Of a DNA stretch of 64,000 nucleotides, positions 50,087 through 62,684 are shown in pieces. The position numbers and the translations under genes were made by a program. Numbering within the stretch: the first letter of the stretch is position 1; each line of letters starts with the position of its first letter. Source of the DNA: Parastagonospora avenae f. sp. tritici 18332-5 (taxonomy: Eukaryota > Ascomycota > Dothideomycetes > Pleosporales > Phaeosphaeriaceae); contig JAFJTR010000004.1 in NCBI GenBank assembly GCA_022559985.1, forward strand, positions 62,001 to 126,000, given 5' to 3'. The notes beneath the pieces are model-generated. The model did no database searches, was not told the DNA's origin, and saw only the letters and a list, made by a program, of their open reading frames with translations.

Positions 50087-51843
50087 TCAACCACAAACCA
50101 CGCCCTCCCTCGGCTCCTCCACAACCCCCTCACCTTTCTCCCCCCTCATCTCGCTCTCCTCCAAACTCTCCTTCCCTAGAGTCCTCCCCGTGCTCTCACT
50201 CTTCTCCTCCACCCTCCCACCAACCTTCAACCCCACAGCTTTCGTCTCCTCCTCCTCCATCCTCTTCCTCTCCTTCTTACTAACCGTCATGCTCCCCTTC
50301 TCAATCGCCTCCTTGGGCAACGGTCGCACATACGGCTGACACACCCAATACGGGCGTTTGCAGCGCTCTACAGTGGCGAGTGAGGATTCGTACGGATCGA
50401 GGTTTTCTGTCGATGGTAGGGGTTCGGGTGCATCGGTGGGTGGCGAGGATTCGTAGGCTTGGATGCCTTGTTTGACGGCTTGTTCGACGAGCGCGAGGAC
50501 GTTTTCGAATGCGTCGATGTCGCCTGTTCTCGAGCGTGCCAGGGCGTCGCGGACGTTGTGATGTTCGGACACGAGGGGGCGGAGCATGTGGAAGAGATGT
50601 GCTTGCATGGCTGTGAGGTTAGGATTCGAGGATTTGGCTTTTTTCTGTTCGGCTTTGGAGAGTCTCTTTTGCTTCTTCTTGGGTGGGCCGTCTTCTTCTT
50701 CGCCTTCTTCGGAGGGGGTTTGTTCCTGCTTGGGAGGCTCTTCGGGGTCGCCGGGCATCCAGAGGGGTTTTCGGACTGGAGGTTGTTGACCGAGCGCGTA
50801 TTTGTGGATTATGTCCATGTAGCGGCGCATCACGGCGTCGACGCGGTAACCGCCTTTACCGTGTCGGTCGCGCCAGTAGTCTTGTCCTTCTTGGCCTGCT
50901 GGGGGTGGTGGTGCGAAGATGGTGGGATCGTAGAGGTTCCCTTCAGCGCTCATGACACCGTCTGCGCCGGTCGCTTCCAGACATGCTGCAATATCCCTGT
51001 GCTGCAGTATGTTTCCATTTGCGAATATGACCGTATCCTTTGGCAGACTCTCCCTCAGATAGCGTATCATCTGCCAATCCGCAAGACCAGTGTTGTGTCC
51101 CTTCTGTTCTCTCCGCCGGCCATGCACTGTGATGATACTCGCGCCCGCGTCCAGGATAGTCTTTGCATATTCCAGCGTCTTCTCCTTCGTCTCGAGAACC
51201 CGCATCTTGGCCGTGACAGGCACCTCCAGCTCCTTATGCAATTTGCTGATCATCCTCGCAATCAGGTCTGGATCTTCCTGCAAGAATGCACCATATTTCC
51301 CCCTCTTCGCGATACCCTGCGGACACCCCAGATTCAGATCCACCGCATCACAAAACGGCGCAACATGTTTCGCCGCCCTGAGTAAATCGTCCGGATCATT
51401 CGAGCAAAACTGCACCGTGAGCGGCCTGTCGAATGCCGGGTTCCCATCGAGATGTCTATCCCCATCCTCGACCTGCGAAATATGATATGCACCCGGCGGC
51501 GACGCGACTCCCGACTTGAGCGGCTGGAAATGCGCATCCCGGTAACTACTCTTCTCGCCGAACATTTTCGAATGGAACATGGGCGTGTACGCTAGGAGGG
51601 ATTTCTGCTGGTCGGGCGGTAAGAAGGAGCGCGAGAGCAAGCGCCATGCCTGCATGATTCACCATATATCAGCTTCTGGCTTCATCTAACATGCATCAGA
51701 CGAGGTGGGGCTGAAGGAAAACGTACGAACTCTGACTGTTCGACCATGGGCGCAAGAACGAGTTTCGGGCTCCCAATGCTCTCGTAGAATGCGCGACCAT
51801 GCAATTTCGCCCTACCTTGCATTTCACTCGTTGCTGTCGCCAT
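50087..51843 (-). CDS. DUS1: tRNA-dihydrouridine synthase, Dus1 type
   Basis: The coding sequence is complement(join(50087..51649,51727..51843)), 559 residues, with a 77-bp phase-0 intron (GTACGT...ATGCAG). It joins PMVEQSEF to AWRLLSR, a Dus1 hallmark. The FMN enzyme reduces uridine at positions 16/17 of tRNA. Visible motifs are VDLNLGCPQGIAKRGKYGAF (catalytic Cys in GCP), VTAKMRVLE, ITVHGRRREQKG and IFANGNI. The C-terminal 250 residues include an acidic/Pro-rich stretch and Lys-rich clusters (PPKKKQKRLSKAEQKKAK), likely nuclear and RNA-binding. The start at 51843 is the first ATG; an upstream open frame lacks one. A 22-bp tandem repeat follows the stop. Confidence 0.92.
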
Positions 51844-52972
51844 GGTGCGCAATATCTTCGCGGGGGCGAGCGCGCCCCCGAAAGCTGGTATACAGAGGGG
51901 ACGTATGACGAAAGGGACTCGAGACACTCTGGATCGCGACACCTTGCACTCGTAGGTATATCTGAGCCTGGTTTTTGTGGAGAGCTAGGTTCAGGTGGTG
52001 CGAGTCTCAATCAATGTGTCAAAGACGTCGACGTTCTTGGTCGTGATTGCAACCAAAAAAAACGCCATCCTGGTTCCTGGCAAGGCTGGCCAATCGGAGC
52101 GCGCCAGCACCGCGAAGACTGGGTCTACCAGTGTTACACCATAAGTCTCTGGTAGTGAGGTGATCGTCATACATGTGTGCTGGTTCTTACCTGCTTTTTC
52201 TATTACTCAACGGGGGCGTCCATGCCTTTTGCGTTGCTTCTCCTCCCTTCGACGCTTCTAGCATGAGGATCAGTACCTTGATCTGCAGTATTGACTAGGC
52301 TGCCAGACTACCTTTCACAACATCTGCATAAGGCGATATCACGCCATCAAGGTGCGGTGAGCAGATTGTTCGTTACTCATTTGTAGCATTCCCTCGTTTG
52401 ATCAATCATTCTGACATTCATTCGCAGTTACCAATACTCGCATTAAACAGTTACCCGGCTTTCACAACCGCAACACCGAACTCCAGATCCGACGTCGTGG
52501 AAGCCGTAGCCTCAAACCGACACATGATACCGGGACTCAAGTGAGTCATAGCAAACAAATAACATAAACATCATCGCCATGTCAATCATGACGACGCTCG
52601 TTCCTCCCCAGCTGTCGCAGAGCCCGTCTGGAAATGGGCTCGACAACGACATTCATTAAAAGAGTTATGTCCACGGCCGTAACAGCGTTCGTCAACAGGA
52701 CGAAGCCGGTCTAGGTGCCTAAGAGGCAGAAGGAAACGCTAATTGCATTTGGATGCAGAAGACCACCAAGTTGATAATGCAGGACGCCGGTGTATGCGGG
52801 TATATCGATGCTTCAATCAGGGAAGCTGTCGAGGAAATGAAAGTGACCAGCTTCAGAAGAGCGTGGCCTCCCGAAGATCTATAAAACATGGAGTCATCGT
52901 CCATCAGAGTCAAGAGTGTGCCGAGAGGATGTATAAGGAATGTCCAGTCCAATCGAAGAAAGTAAGACGAGC
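51844..52972. other. Intergenic region, no supported gene
   Basis: It contains the 5' flank of the dihydrouridine synthase gene and the 3' flank of the FYVE gene. A 42-codon plus-strand ORF at about 52752 looks coding-like but has no partner exon and lies close to the FYVE gene's 3' end. Confidence 0.35.
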
Positions 52973-54235
52973 TCAGAAGGTGCTCCAGTTCCAGGCACCT
53001 TGGAAGCTTTGAGCAATGCTGCCGACGCGATGGTTTTCTGGACGCTTTGCCGGAGCGGGTGCCTCAATTTCAATAGCCGCTGCGCTATTCTCGGAGCTCT
53101 CGCTGTTGGTACGGCTTGAGCGAAGATGTTCCCACTCGCGGAAAGAGCCGTGGCAACGGTCACATGCGCGGTGCAAGACTCCATCGGAGTGGAACCGGGC
53201 CAGCTCATCGAGACGGACTTGCTTGGACGAGTGCTGCCAGCAGAAGATGCCACCGCACTTCCTGCAGTGGTGGCGGCGCTGGAAAAAGCCGAAGGGTTCC
53301 TGGCATGAGGATGCCGAGCATACTGGAGTGGAGCTATCGGCCTGAATAGGTTCGTCAGTACGATTGGTCTGGAACTTTTAAGAGCATGGACCCGGAAGAC
53401 AATAATGGAGACCTAGGCTTTACCCTGCATCGGGTGATGCCACTAGCGTGGGGAATGAAAGCAAAGGTGGTACAAGGAAGCGAGCTGGCTGGCAAGCAAA
53501 AGCGTTGCCGAGATGTCAACCTCACACTTTTGCGCCGCTTTCAACAGCCACCGTAGCGTGTTATCGGCGCTGGTGGTGGCGCCCCTCGAGGTTGCATCGA
53601 TGATCGTGTTGAGATGCAGCGCGGCGAGACGCTCGGCTGCGCATACAGCGGGAAGCCAGACCTAGGCCACGCTAAACGGATCCACTCTCACGTATGTACG
53701 TAAGAGCAGGCGCCAATGCGGAACCGAGCACGCGACAAATAAAAGATGGGCAAGGCTAATAGCGGCAGAGATTGGAAGAAAAAGGGTAACAACATACCTG
53801 CCAGTGGTTGCGGGTGATGGGGCCGGACGTTGGCGACAGTGGTTCTTGGTTGTAGATGCTGAGCATGTCCTCGTTGCCGACTCGTGAGCTGGGTGCGGCA
53901 CTCTCGTCGGTGCCAGTACGCTGCAGGCCGCCATTGACCTGCCAGCCGCTGTTTGGAGAGCCGACACCGGAATCGAGCTTGGGTGGTGACTTGCTGCTGG
54001 GCTTCTCTGTCTTTCGCAGGGCTGCGGGGATGCCGATGGCGGTGCGTGGCTGGTATATGCCCTGGTGTCGCTGCAGAGGCAGTGCCGACGTTGTGCGTGG
54101 AGATGTGGGCGAGACGTTCATGGGCGTGTTGACAGTCGAACCGTTTGGCGAGTACTGGGTCGACTTGCGATATGCGTGGTGCTGGTATGGCGCGTGCTGC
54201 GGAATGGCAGTCGCTGTGGAGAACTGGGTTGCCAT
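52973..54235 (-). CDS. FYVE zinc-finger protein
   Basis: The coding sequence is complement(join(52973..53341,53798..54235)), 268 residues. The 456-bp intron has GTATGT, branch CTGAC and TATTCAG, and is phase 0. Exon 1 is disordered (Ser/Thr/Pro-rich) and ends in the conserved NHWQ. Exon 2 starts a FYVE domain: VCSASSC, then RRHHCRKCG (the phosphatidylinositol-3-phosphate pocket), then FCWQHS and CDRCH. This binds PI3P on endosomes and vacuoles and fits a fungal FYVE family of 250-300 residues with the finger near the C-terminus. No other domain follows, so it is likely an adaptor. Plus-strand ORFs across exon 2 are shadows. Confidence 0.87.
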
Positions 54236-55986
54236 GGCGGGGCGGATTGAGATCGAGGTCAAAGTTGGAGCCGAAGTCGAGATTGAGGACGAAAACGAGA
54301 TGCAAAGACGGACGTCTAGGGCTGGCGAGTGCTGTTATGCGGTGCGCGATACGGTCGCTGTGATAAGGACGGAACGGCGGTGAGGGTGTTGGATTCCTGA
54401 GCGCCCTCTGCGAATGAATGGCTCTATCGTCTCAGGCAGGCAGGTGCAGCAAAAGCCCAATTCGGGACCGGCAAGCAATCAGGCCAATACGGCGGTGCAA
54501 CGATCTACCCTGGCGAGACAGATATGCGGCTCTTGCGTTGGTATAAACGTCGGCGTCGATTGGTCAAAGAGGCACCGCGAGCGATAACAGCGGTGCTACG
54601 AACGCCGGGGCCTACAGATGCGACTGCTGGTGCGAACTCAACGGCGCATCGGCTGTAAGCGTGGGATGGGAGAGGAGAGGGGTTGAGGAGCAGGTGTCGC
54701 GTGAGGTTGCGGAGGAATATCTGGGGAGAGGCTCTTCTTGGACAGAGGGCAGTAGTATTCATTTAGACCCAGCGCGCTGTAGACCACCTTACCAACAACG
54801 GCGGCTCAAGGCGATGGTCCGAAGGCCAACTACGTACTGGCGCGAACACACCCCGGCTCCTTGGCGTCGTCGGCATGAGACCGGCGAGCGACCATCTATC
54901 ATTTTTTTGTGTCAACGAAACGTCGCTCACCTCCGCCTTGCGATGCTGCCTCACGACGCAATGTGAAAGCAGGCCGCACCTGCAACAATGTATTCTCCGC
55001 AAACGCCTCTTTCGGCTCAGCCCAAACGCAACGCCCGTGTGCGCCCATGCCGTGTTGCGCGACGCTGCTGTCTCGCTGCTACTTTCAACGGCAGGCCCCA
55101 CTATCGTTAGCCCATTTCCTTATCAGTACCCTGGTTCGTGATGAACTGAGCGCACTGCTTCTCCGATGCCTCTCTCCGCATCGCGATGAACATGTCCTGC
55201 TTTCGTCAAAGCGCCAATCTTGCGACCCATTATGATGTAGCGACATGTTCATCGCTGAAGTCACAACCGACGTTTACGGTCGTCTTCTCTACGAGGCAGA
55301 GCATGAGCGTGGCAGTTGAGCCGCGCTTATTAGCTATGACCCTCGCTCGAAACTGGAGGGGCAATCCCAACGCAGCTCGAGGGAACCCGGTCAATGCACA
55401 CATTACGCCGACGGCGAGGCTAAATTCGCATTCCACCTGCAAAGCGACGCGGTTCAGGTTTTTATATTCGACAACATGCGACTCATCATCGCTCGCGAAA
55501 GATGTCACCGGGATCCAGCAGCCGCTGTCGTAGGTGAATTTCAACTTGATGCTGGCTACCCACTGGACGAAGAAAGTTTCGCACACACTCACTCAGTCAT
55601 TCAGCCAGACTGCACGACTCTCAGCCAATCAACTTCGAGGTTTCTCGACAGAACGCATTGACCGACCAGCCGACGCCAAACTGCCAGGATGGCAAATGCA
55701 GTGGCGGGCGCTCTACGGCAGATTGTCGGCATTGCTGCGCTCGCACGTGTGGCGCAGGAGTGGCGCGTCCCTTTTCGTGTTGCGCGAAGTCAGATGAAGC
55801 CTCGGCTCATACTTGTATTTCGGACACCTTGGACGAGCAACCACGCCGCCACGCCGTACGCGGGGAAGACATCTGGGGTAAACTGGGGACGGATAATAGA
55901 CAATCGCCCCTGCATCTCGTGTGGGTCGCTATCAATATAACAGCCTCACTGAATTATTGCTCCATCGTTGAGCCGTCTTGTTCGAC
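54236..55986. other. Divergent intergenic region
   Basis: This 1.75-kb region separates the starts of the FYVE and alcohol oxidase genes. Many short ORFs overlap on both strands (for example 55230-55592 minus, 55186-55533 plus), none with a domain or splice partner. No gene is claimed. Confidence 0.4.
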
Positions 55987-58373
55987 ATGTCTCTGCCGAC
56001 TCAAGCCGTGTCGCCAAAGGCGACCCCTTTGCCACCACTGCCCTCTGAGGATCCGCTGACAGCCGCCCAATGGAAGACACTCTTGGCCATATCAGACGCT
56101 GTGATACCTTCTATCAAACCCGTATCGGTCGCAAATGCACGCGTAGAGATTGCGGTCGTAGACAATGAGTACTCGACAGCAGTCAGCGCACTCAGAGCTC
56201 TCGCGCCCGACGACGAGCCCAATGCTGAGACAGCTGTCAGAGAATATCTCGCCGACAATGCATCATCAAATCCAGCTTTCAAGGAGGAGCTGCAGAGGAT
56301 CTTTGCTATGTACATGCCTCAGTCGACGAAGAAAGAACTGTTGATGGTGCTAAACATTCTCGAGTATGTCAACCCTTGATCTGCCATCATCACCAGCGTC
56401 GTTCCACACCATGCTGTTAAGGAGCATGGGTACTAAACAGGAAGACAGTCTAACAATGGAACAGTACTCGTGCAGGGTCACTTGCCCTCACCGGCTACCT
56501 GACGCCCATCAGCGAGCAGCCAGCCCATATAAGAGAGGCCATCGTGTTCGGCTGGTCGACCGCAAGAATAGGCGTTCTCCGTCAACTCCACCGGTCACTG
56601 ACCGTCTTGACAAAGCAAACATGGATTAAGATCACTCCGTCTTTGCGACGTGTCCTAGGCGTGCCGCGTGTGCCTGTTGGCATGCAACCAGGAAAAGGTT
56701 ACGACTATGAATTCCTTCAATTCCCGCCAGGCGACAAACCCGAAGTCATCGAGACGGATGTGATCATCGTTGGTAGTGGCTGTGGCGGTGGTGTGAGTGC
56801 AAAGAACTTAGCGGAGGCTGGATACCGCGTGATTGTCGCGGAAAAGGCTTACCATTGGTCTCCGGACCATTACCCAATGGCAGAGTCCCATGGATGGAAC
56901 CATCTTTTCATGAACGGTGCTTTCATTAGTTCGGATGACACTTCGACAAGCATAGTAGCTGGACAGTCCTGGGGTGGTGGCGGAACAGTGAACTGGAGTG
57001 CCTCTCTCCAGACGCAAGGATACGTTCGCCGCGAATGGGCCGGCAACGGATTACCATTCTTCACCTCCGCCGAGTATCAAGAGGCGCTGGATCGCGTGTG
57101 TAACCGCATGGGCGTGTCCACAGATTTCATCAAGCACAACCCCGCAAACGTCAAACTCCTCGAAGGCGCCAGGAAACTTGGCTGGTCACACAAGCTTGTC
57201 CCGCAAAATACTGGTGGAGCTCAGCATTACTGTGGTTACTGCACGTTCGGTTGCGGGTCCTGCGAGAAGCAAGGTCCGTCTGTATCATACCTCCCAGATG
57301 CTGCTCGTGCAGGGGCGAACTTTATCGAAGGCTTCCATGCTGAAAAGATCGTGTTCTCGAACAAGGGCGGAAAGAGAGTCGCAACCGGTCTTCAGGGCAT
57401 ATGGACATCTAGGGATGCCAACGGTGGTGTCGCCGGCGCCCCTCTGATCACCCGCAAAGTCCGCATCAATGCCAAGCGCGTCATCGTGTCAGCAGGAACC
57501 ATGCAGTCTCCCCTACTCCTTCTCCGTTCTGGCCTCACAAATCCGCAGATCGGACGCAACCTCGCCGTCCACCCTGTCGCCGTCCTCGGCGCAATTCATC
57601 CCGAAGAGATCAAGCCCTGGGAGGGCGGTATTCTTACCTCCGTTGTTAATGAATATGAGAACCTCGACGGTAAGGGCCATGGCGTTAAGCTCGAGGCTAC
57701 GAACATGATACCATCGAGTTGGCTCATCTGGCTCGACTGGAAGGGCGGACTGCAATACAAGCTCGATGCTGCCAAACTCAAACACATGGTTGGATACATC
57801 TCACTCGCCAAGGAAAAAGACACTGGACGCGTTTACCCTGATCCGGCGGATGGGCGCGTACGATTTCAATATTCGCCGAGCAAAGTCGCAAAGCAACACA
57901 TCATGGAAGGCCTGCTCGCACTAGCCAAGATCCAATATGTCGAAGGCGCCAGCGAGATCTTTACAGTCATCCCGGGTATGCGACCTTTCAAGCGCGACCC
58001 TTCCGTACCGCAATCTGGCGACGGTATAAATGACACCGAGTTCCAAGCTTGGCTAGCCGAAGTCAAAGCCAGAGGTTTCCCGACGCCAGAGAGCGTGTTC
58101 GTTTCAGCTCATCAAATGGGAACCTGCCGCATGAGTGCAAAGGAGAAAGATGGGGTGGTTGATCCGCAAGGAAAAGTATGGGGTGCGGAAGGCGTGTACG
58201 TGACGGATGCGAGCGTGTTCCCGAGTGCCTCTGGCGTTAATCCAATGGTGACCAACAGTGAGTTATTGTTTCAGTTGACTCGGGATTATCTGCTAACTCT
58301 TGACACAGTGGCCATCAGCGACTGGGTATCTAGGAACATTGCAAAGGGGATGGAAGAGCGACCGCGATTGTAA
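55987..58373 (+). CDS. Long-chain fatty alcohol oxidase (GMC oxidoreductase family)
   Basis: The coding sequence is join(55987..56363,56465..58257,58309..58373), 744 residues, the usual length for this family. The 101-bp first intron ends GGAACAG and restores LDTRAGSLALTGY. The FAD-binding motif is VIIVGSGCGGG. Family signatures follow: HYCGYCTFGCGSCEKQG, GTMQSPLLLLRSGL and the C-terminal SAHQMGTCRMS, DASVFPSASGVNPMVTN. It oxidises long-chain alcohols to aldehydes with O2, giving H2O2, in peroxisomes or ER membranes during alkane/lipid use. The last intron is 51 bp, a multiple of three with no stop. Retention would insert 17 residues before the terminal AISDWVSR. Confidence 0.92.
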
Positions 58374-59025
58374 AGGCAATACTGTATCGTCTCACCTCAA
58401 GGGCGTCGTCGATTTTCGACAAGTCGTCGCTCAAAATACAGGGAGTATATGTTACCCCACTCCGGTACATAGAAAACGAGCGTACCATGGGTTAGCACTG
58501 GATCGCTGCACTTAACGGTCACAATACACTCTACATGTCTACTGTATGCCAAGAACCTTTCTTACGCAAACCATCCTCGGGGCGTCCTATCACAGTCTCT
58601 CTTCATATCTCATTCTTACTCTGCCATGACGCCTTCAGCCCGAGATCGTATTTATAGTCGGCCCTACTCGCAAACCTTATTTACACGCGCCGCGCCTTAT
58701 CCCCTGCCCACAGCCAAAGAGACTATCGGAACCGCATAGCCGATCGCCATAGCCCAGGATCTATCCAATATAGCGCCCGCTAAACCTACCTTCGTGTGTT
58801 CCCGCACAGTTTCAGTTCCAGTTTCTGTGTGCTGACAGTCTCCCTCGGCCCTCACCGCATGATAGGGAGGTTGGCAATATCCGGATCCGGCAGTCGTCAA
58901 CAAACGCTCGAATATCTTTTGCCATCGTTGCTATTCCCCACATGATGAGAGATTCTTCATTTCGTCTTCCCCACACCAACTCCATGGCGGCGTGGTGAGA
59001 GCTCCACATCCAACGACCCGCCACT
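58374..59025. promoter_or_regulatory. Upstream region of the second rhodopsin-family gene
   Basis: A 650-bp spacer between two plus-strand genes. No ORF of note and no specific motif could be assigned. Confidence 0.35.
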
Positions 59026-60384
59026 ATGGTGCCGCTTCCAGCCTTATTTCCTCCCGCCGATGGGGGACATCACACTTGGCCTGCGCCCAATTATGTGAAT
59101 CCGGAGACGAGAGGATGGGGCGCGCCTGCGGGCATTATCTTCATGTGCGTTGTTACGAGTTGTGTTGTGGCGGCGAGGTTGTGGGCGAGGTTTGGGATCA
59201 AGAGGACGGCGGGATGGGATGATTGGCTAATTATCGCCTCTATGGTATGCATCGGAATTCGCGAATAGTAAGAAGAAGAGTGCTAATAGAAGCATAGCCC
59301 GGACTGATAGCATTGACGATATCGACCGTGTTGGCGTTGAGGGTCTACGGATTTCAGTTACATATTTGGGACCAGACGCCTAGGACGCACATTACTGTGA
59401 GACAGGTACACAACAACCCCACCTTTCTGCGTCTGCTGAGAACGGATGATACTGATGAAAACTAGATCACAATGGCAATGGAAGTAATCTACATCGGGAC
59501 GACGACACTCACGAAGCTCTCCATCCTCATGTTTTACCGACGCATCACGTCCTCCGTCCTTAGCCGCCCATTACTTATATGCATCTGGGTCAGCATTGTC
59601 TTCGGTACGTCTCCATTCCCTTCCTTATAGACGATCATATCGCTAACAGCTCATCTCAGTCGCACTCTACGGACCCGCAACTATCCTCGCATTGATCTTC
59701 ACCTGCGACCCCGTCGAAGCCTACTGGTACCGATTCACTACGTCCTGGCTACGCACGCACGAATACAAATGCGTTGACGAAGTCATCTACCTCGTCGCCG
59801 TCATCACAATCAGCACAGCACAAGACTTCCTCGCATGCATGTTACCCATGTTCGTCGTATACAAGCTGCGTCTTCCGCTGCGGCAGAAAATCGGACTAGC
59901 CTGTGTTTTCCTCCTGGGTCTTGCGTAAGTCCCTCTTCACATCTGTCGTCATTGCAGTGCAAGTTCTAACATGCGGTATAGCGTCTGCGCAACCGGCGCC
60001 CTCCGAATACACTACGCCCACCGCCTCCTCTACTACACCAAACTCAACCCCTCGCCCACCTACGACATCACCTGGGAGGCCCTGGGCTCCTGGGTCTCCA
60101 CCGCCGTCGAAACAAACGTCGCCATCATATGCGCGTCGGCGCCTGCGCTAAATGCGTACTTCAACGGCTGGTTCGGGCTCACGGGATATCAGGAGCGGAG
60201 CTTCGGATGGTACGGTAAGACAGCGCGGACGTGGAGCGGGCCCTGCGAGGGGTCAGGCAATACGTTGGCAGACGGCGAGAAGGTCGAGATGCCGTGTCGG
60301 AGCTATGGCTCGGCGTCGGAGTCTGCGTGTAGTGAGATGGTGCAGAGGAGCGATAGCATTGTGCCGATATTGAAGCCAAGGTGA
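59026..60384 (+). CDS. Fungal rhodopsin-domain (SAT4/PTH11-like) integral membrane protein, five exons
   Basis: The coding sequence is join(59026..59244,59298..59405,59466..59604,59660..59924,59982..60384), 377 residues. Introns are 53, 60, 55, 55 and 57 bp with CTAAT/CTAAC branch sites. ARLWARFGIKRTAGWDDWLI is the signature opening of the family. About seven membrane helices follow, with LTKLSILMFYRRI, then LIFTCDPVEAYWY and AQDFLACMLPMFVVYKLRL. The C-terminal 90 residues are soluble and Gly/Ser-rich. The two rhodopsin-family genes in this window share domain order but differ in intron positions. Ligand unknown. Confidence 0.86.
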
Positions 60385-61213
60385 GATGGGGTGGAGCTTC
60401 GATGAGAACATAATGGAGAGGAAACAGGTGGGATCATTGGATTGGGGTGCGGGAGGAATTCCCCCTTCGAGCACACGTATGAGATCGCCGCCATCTTCCG
60501 ATCCACGAGTACAGCAGCTTCAGCTCGACATGCGGAGCGACCCGTGTGGAATTTCTACACGCAGGGCTATCGATCCACGAAGCGAGCATGGTCCACCCAA
60601 CTGTAATAGCTTCACTCGACGACGTTGACGACATCATGACTGGAAATCACCTCCTTCCACACAACTACATAATCACAGAAGGGCATACAGGGGCAGGGGA
60701 CGATATACGAAACACAACGCTTTCGTAGCATATGAGGGTTGGAAGGTACACGATGATATGCTGGGAGGGTACTGGTGTCTATGGCGCTCGCTTGTGGAGG
60801 CTTCTTTCTCTCGGTGGAGTACATGGTTGCGACAGGGAAATCAGTAATGGTGTTACACAGGCGGGACGGGATACTTTAACAAAAGACATGACGTCGTAGT
60901 GTTAGAATCGTAATTGGCAATTCATAATATCATGGATTAGACGGTATACCTCGCAAAGCAGTTCTTGTTCGGAAGCATCTCCACGGTCAACGTGGACGTG
61001 ATCGCTGATAAAGAATGATCATGAAGATGAACCAGGTATCCTTATTCAAATGAATATCACAAACACCAGGTCACTCAGCCCCCACCATCCCCACCTCCAT
61101 CCCCGCCATCATCTACCCACCTCACATCCGCCGTCGACGGCACACCGTGCGTTTGCCTACTCACTACACGGATGAAAGTTATTCTACTGCACCGCACACT
61201 CCTACCACCATGT
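60385..61213. other. Intergenic, converging 3' ends
   Basis: Between the 3' ends of the rhodopsin-family and bestrophin-like genes. No gene found; short ORFs are unsupported. Confidence 0.4.
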
Positions 61214-62684
61214 TCACATACCTTGGGTATTCAGCGTCGACCCTCCAACCGACTGATCCCTCACCATCGGCACCTTGCCACTAATCAGCGACTGCCTGCG
61301 CCACATCGCGGGCTTGCTGATCAGCGCGCGCGTCTTGAGCGCATCTCTGATATCCTCGATATCCGCGTCGGGCCAGTACTTGGGTCCGGACGTGCTAATC
61401 GGATACAGCGGCTTGTTATCGGGATGGAACGCGTAGTCCTCGATGCGCGCGGGGGGCCGCGACGAGATAATCGCAATGTCAGATGCGATATGCGCGCAGT
61501 AGATTTCTAGGGGGAGGTCGTTGACTTCGGTGCTGAAGGGGTTTTCAATCTCGTTGCCGATGGCGGCGTAGCCTAGGATGATGTAAGCGGAGACCATGGT
61601 GACAGGAATGTTGGCCCAGCCCATGAGCTTGACTAGTTGCAGTGGAAGGGTGATGACGTAGATCCATGTGATTTGGGAGATGGCGATGGTGTAGGCGATA
61701 GGAAGGGGCGTGTTGAGGATGCGGTCCGCGGTGACGAGGATGTCGTCGAATGTTTGGATGTTGGCGACGGCTTTGCCTTGGATGGCGGCGAGGGGAAAGG
61801 TTCCGTTGTCTACGATCTCTTGAATGTATGCGTTCATGTACGTTAGGATTTCGCACGGCCTGGATGTTGGTGTCAAGTCAGTAATTGTGGCATGCGTTGG
61901 CACAATTAAAGAAATACGTACAGGTTGCCCAGAGGACGCTTGGCTCGTTTAAGTTCTTTGCGTGGATTTTGTTCGGCAATATGAAGAAGGTACTTGATCT
62001 TTCTCCATGTATTGGGTTTAGGCTTCTTCGGTCGCGGCTTGCCCGCATACTTTGCATGTGTCGAGGTGTTGGACGAGATCGTTAAGATCCTCGTACTGTG
62101 TGTACGGCTCGAATCGAAGCTTGTGCTTGAGAGCTATAGCGAACGCCGTAATGAGGTTGAGGAAAGAGACTTTGGCAAGAAGATCCTTCTTCCCCTCCTC
62201 GCCTTCCCTTTCTTTCGCGTGACACCATATGTTACGGGCGAGCGTTGCTGATACGCCAGTCAAGTTACTCCATACCTTGCGTCCCTCCATGTAACGCTCG
62301 TAGGCAGTGGTGCTTCGAAGACTGAGCGAAAAGCCAACAAGGATTCCAAGAACGGTTGCTACGACAGGATGGATATTAACTGCGGGGATCAGTACAGCTT
62401 CGACATGACAAGACGGAGGCAGCTTTACTCTCGTGCACTCTCTCTGAAATTGCAGTCACACATGCCGACCAGAGCCCAATGAGAATTGTGCGAAGAAGAA
62501 TCTTAGGTGTGACGCTCCCATGCATTCGAAGCGCCCGCGGCCATTTCGAATGTCGCGTGATATCTCGAGGACCTATCTTTGGAGCATCAGCAGCGTGACA
62601 TTCATCATAACGAGACACTAACAAAATACTCTTGTATATGGCGTCTTGTCTTCTTCGCCTCATGAGACGGAGAAATATCGACAT
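61214..62684 (-). pseudogene. Bestrophin-like (UPF0187/YneE) membrane channel with a frameshift
   Basis: Three exons are clear: 62684..62429, 62379..61922 and 61859..61214. Exon 1 has the family opening RDITRHSKWPRALRMHGSV; exon 2 contains NIHPVVATVLGILVGFSLSL and TAYERYMEGRKVWSNL; exon 3 has LMGWANIPVTMVSAYIILGY. All introns have standard ends. Exon 2 is one base out of frame: the sequence changes from LVQHLDTCKVC to the frame reading YAGKPRPKKPKPNTWRKIKY around 62055-62045. This is one extra or two missing bases. A small intron ending in AAG could also be argued but would remove coding-like residues. Family members are anion channels of the plasma or vacuolar membrane. Start uncertain. Confidence 0.7.

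Noticed and set aside
52752..53308. Coding-looking plus-strand pieces, including a 60-codon ORF at 53126
   Set aside because: They lie opposite the FYVE gene exon 2, whose zinc-finger pattern and splice sites are far stronger evidence.
54505..55101. Several small ORFs upstream of the FYVE gene
   Set aside because: Short, overlapping and without signal peptide, domain or splice support.
55186..55592. Opposed ORFs of about 115-120 codons on both strands
   Set aside because: They shadow each other in a divergent promoter region and neither shows family features.
61995..62048. Mini-intron (GTATGC...AAAG) to repair the bestrophin frame
   Set aside because: It would need an AAG acceptor and would delete sequence that looks coding (KPRPKKPKPNTW), so a frameshift is preferred.
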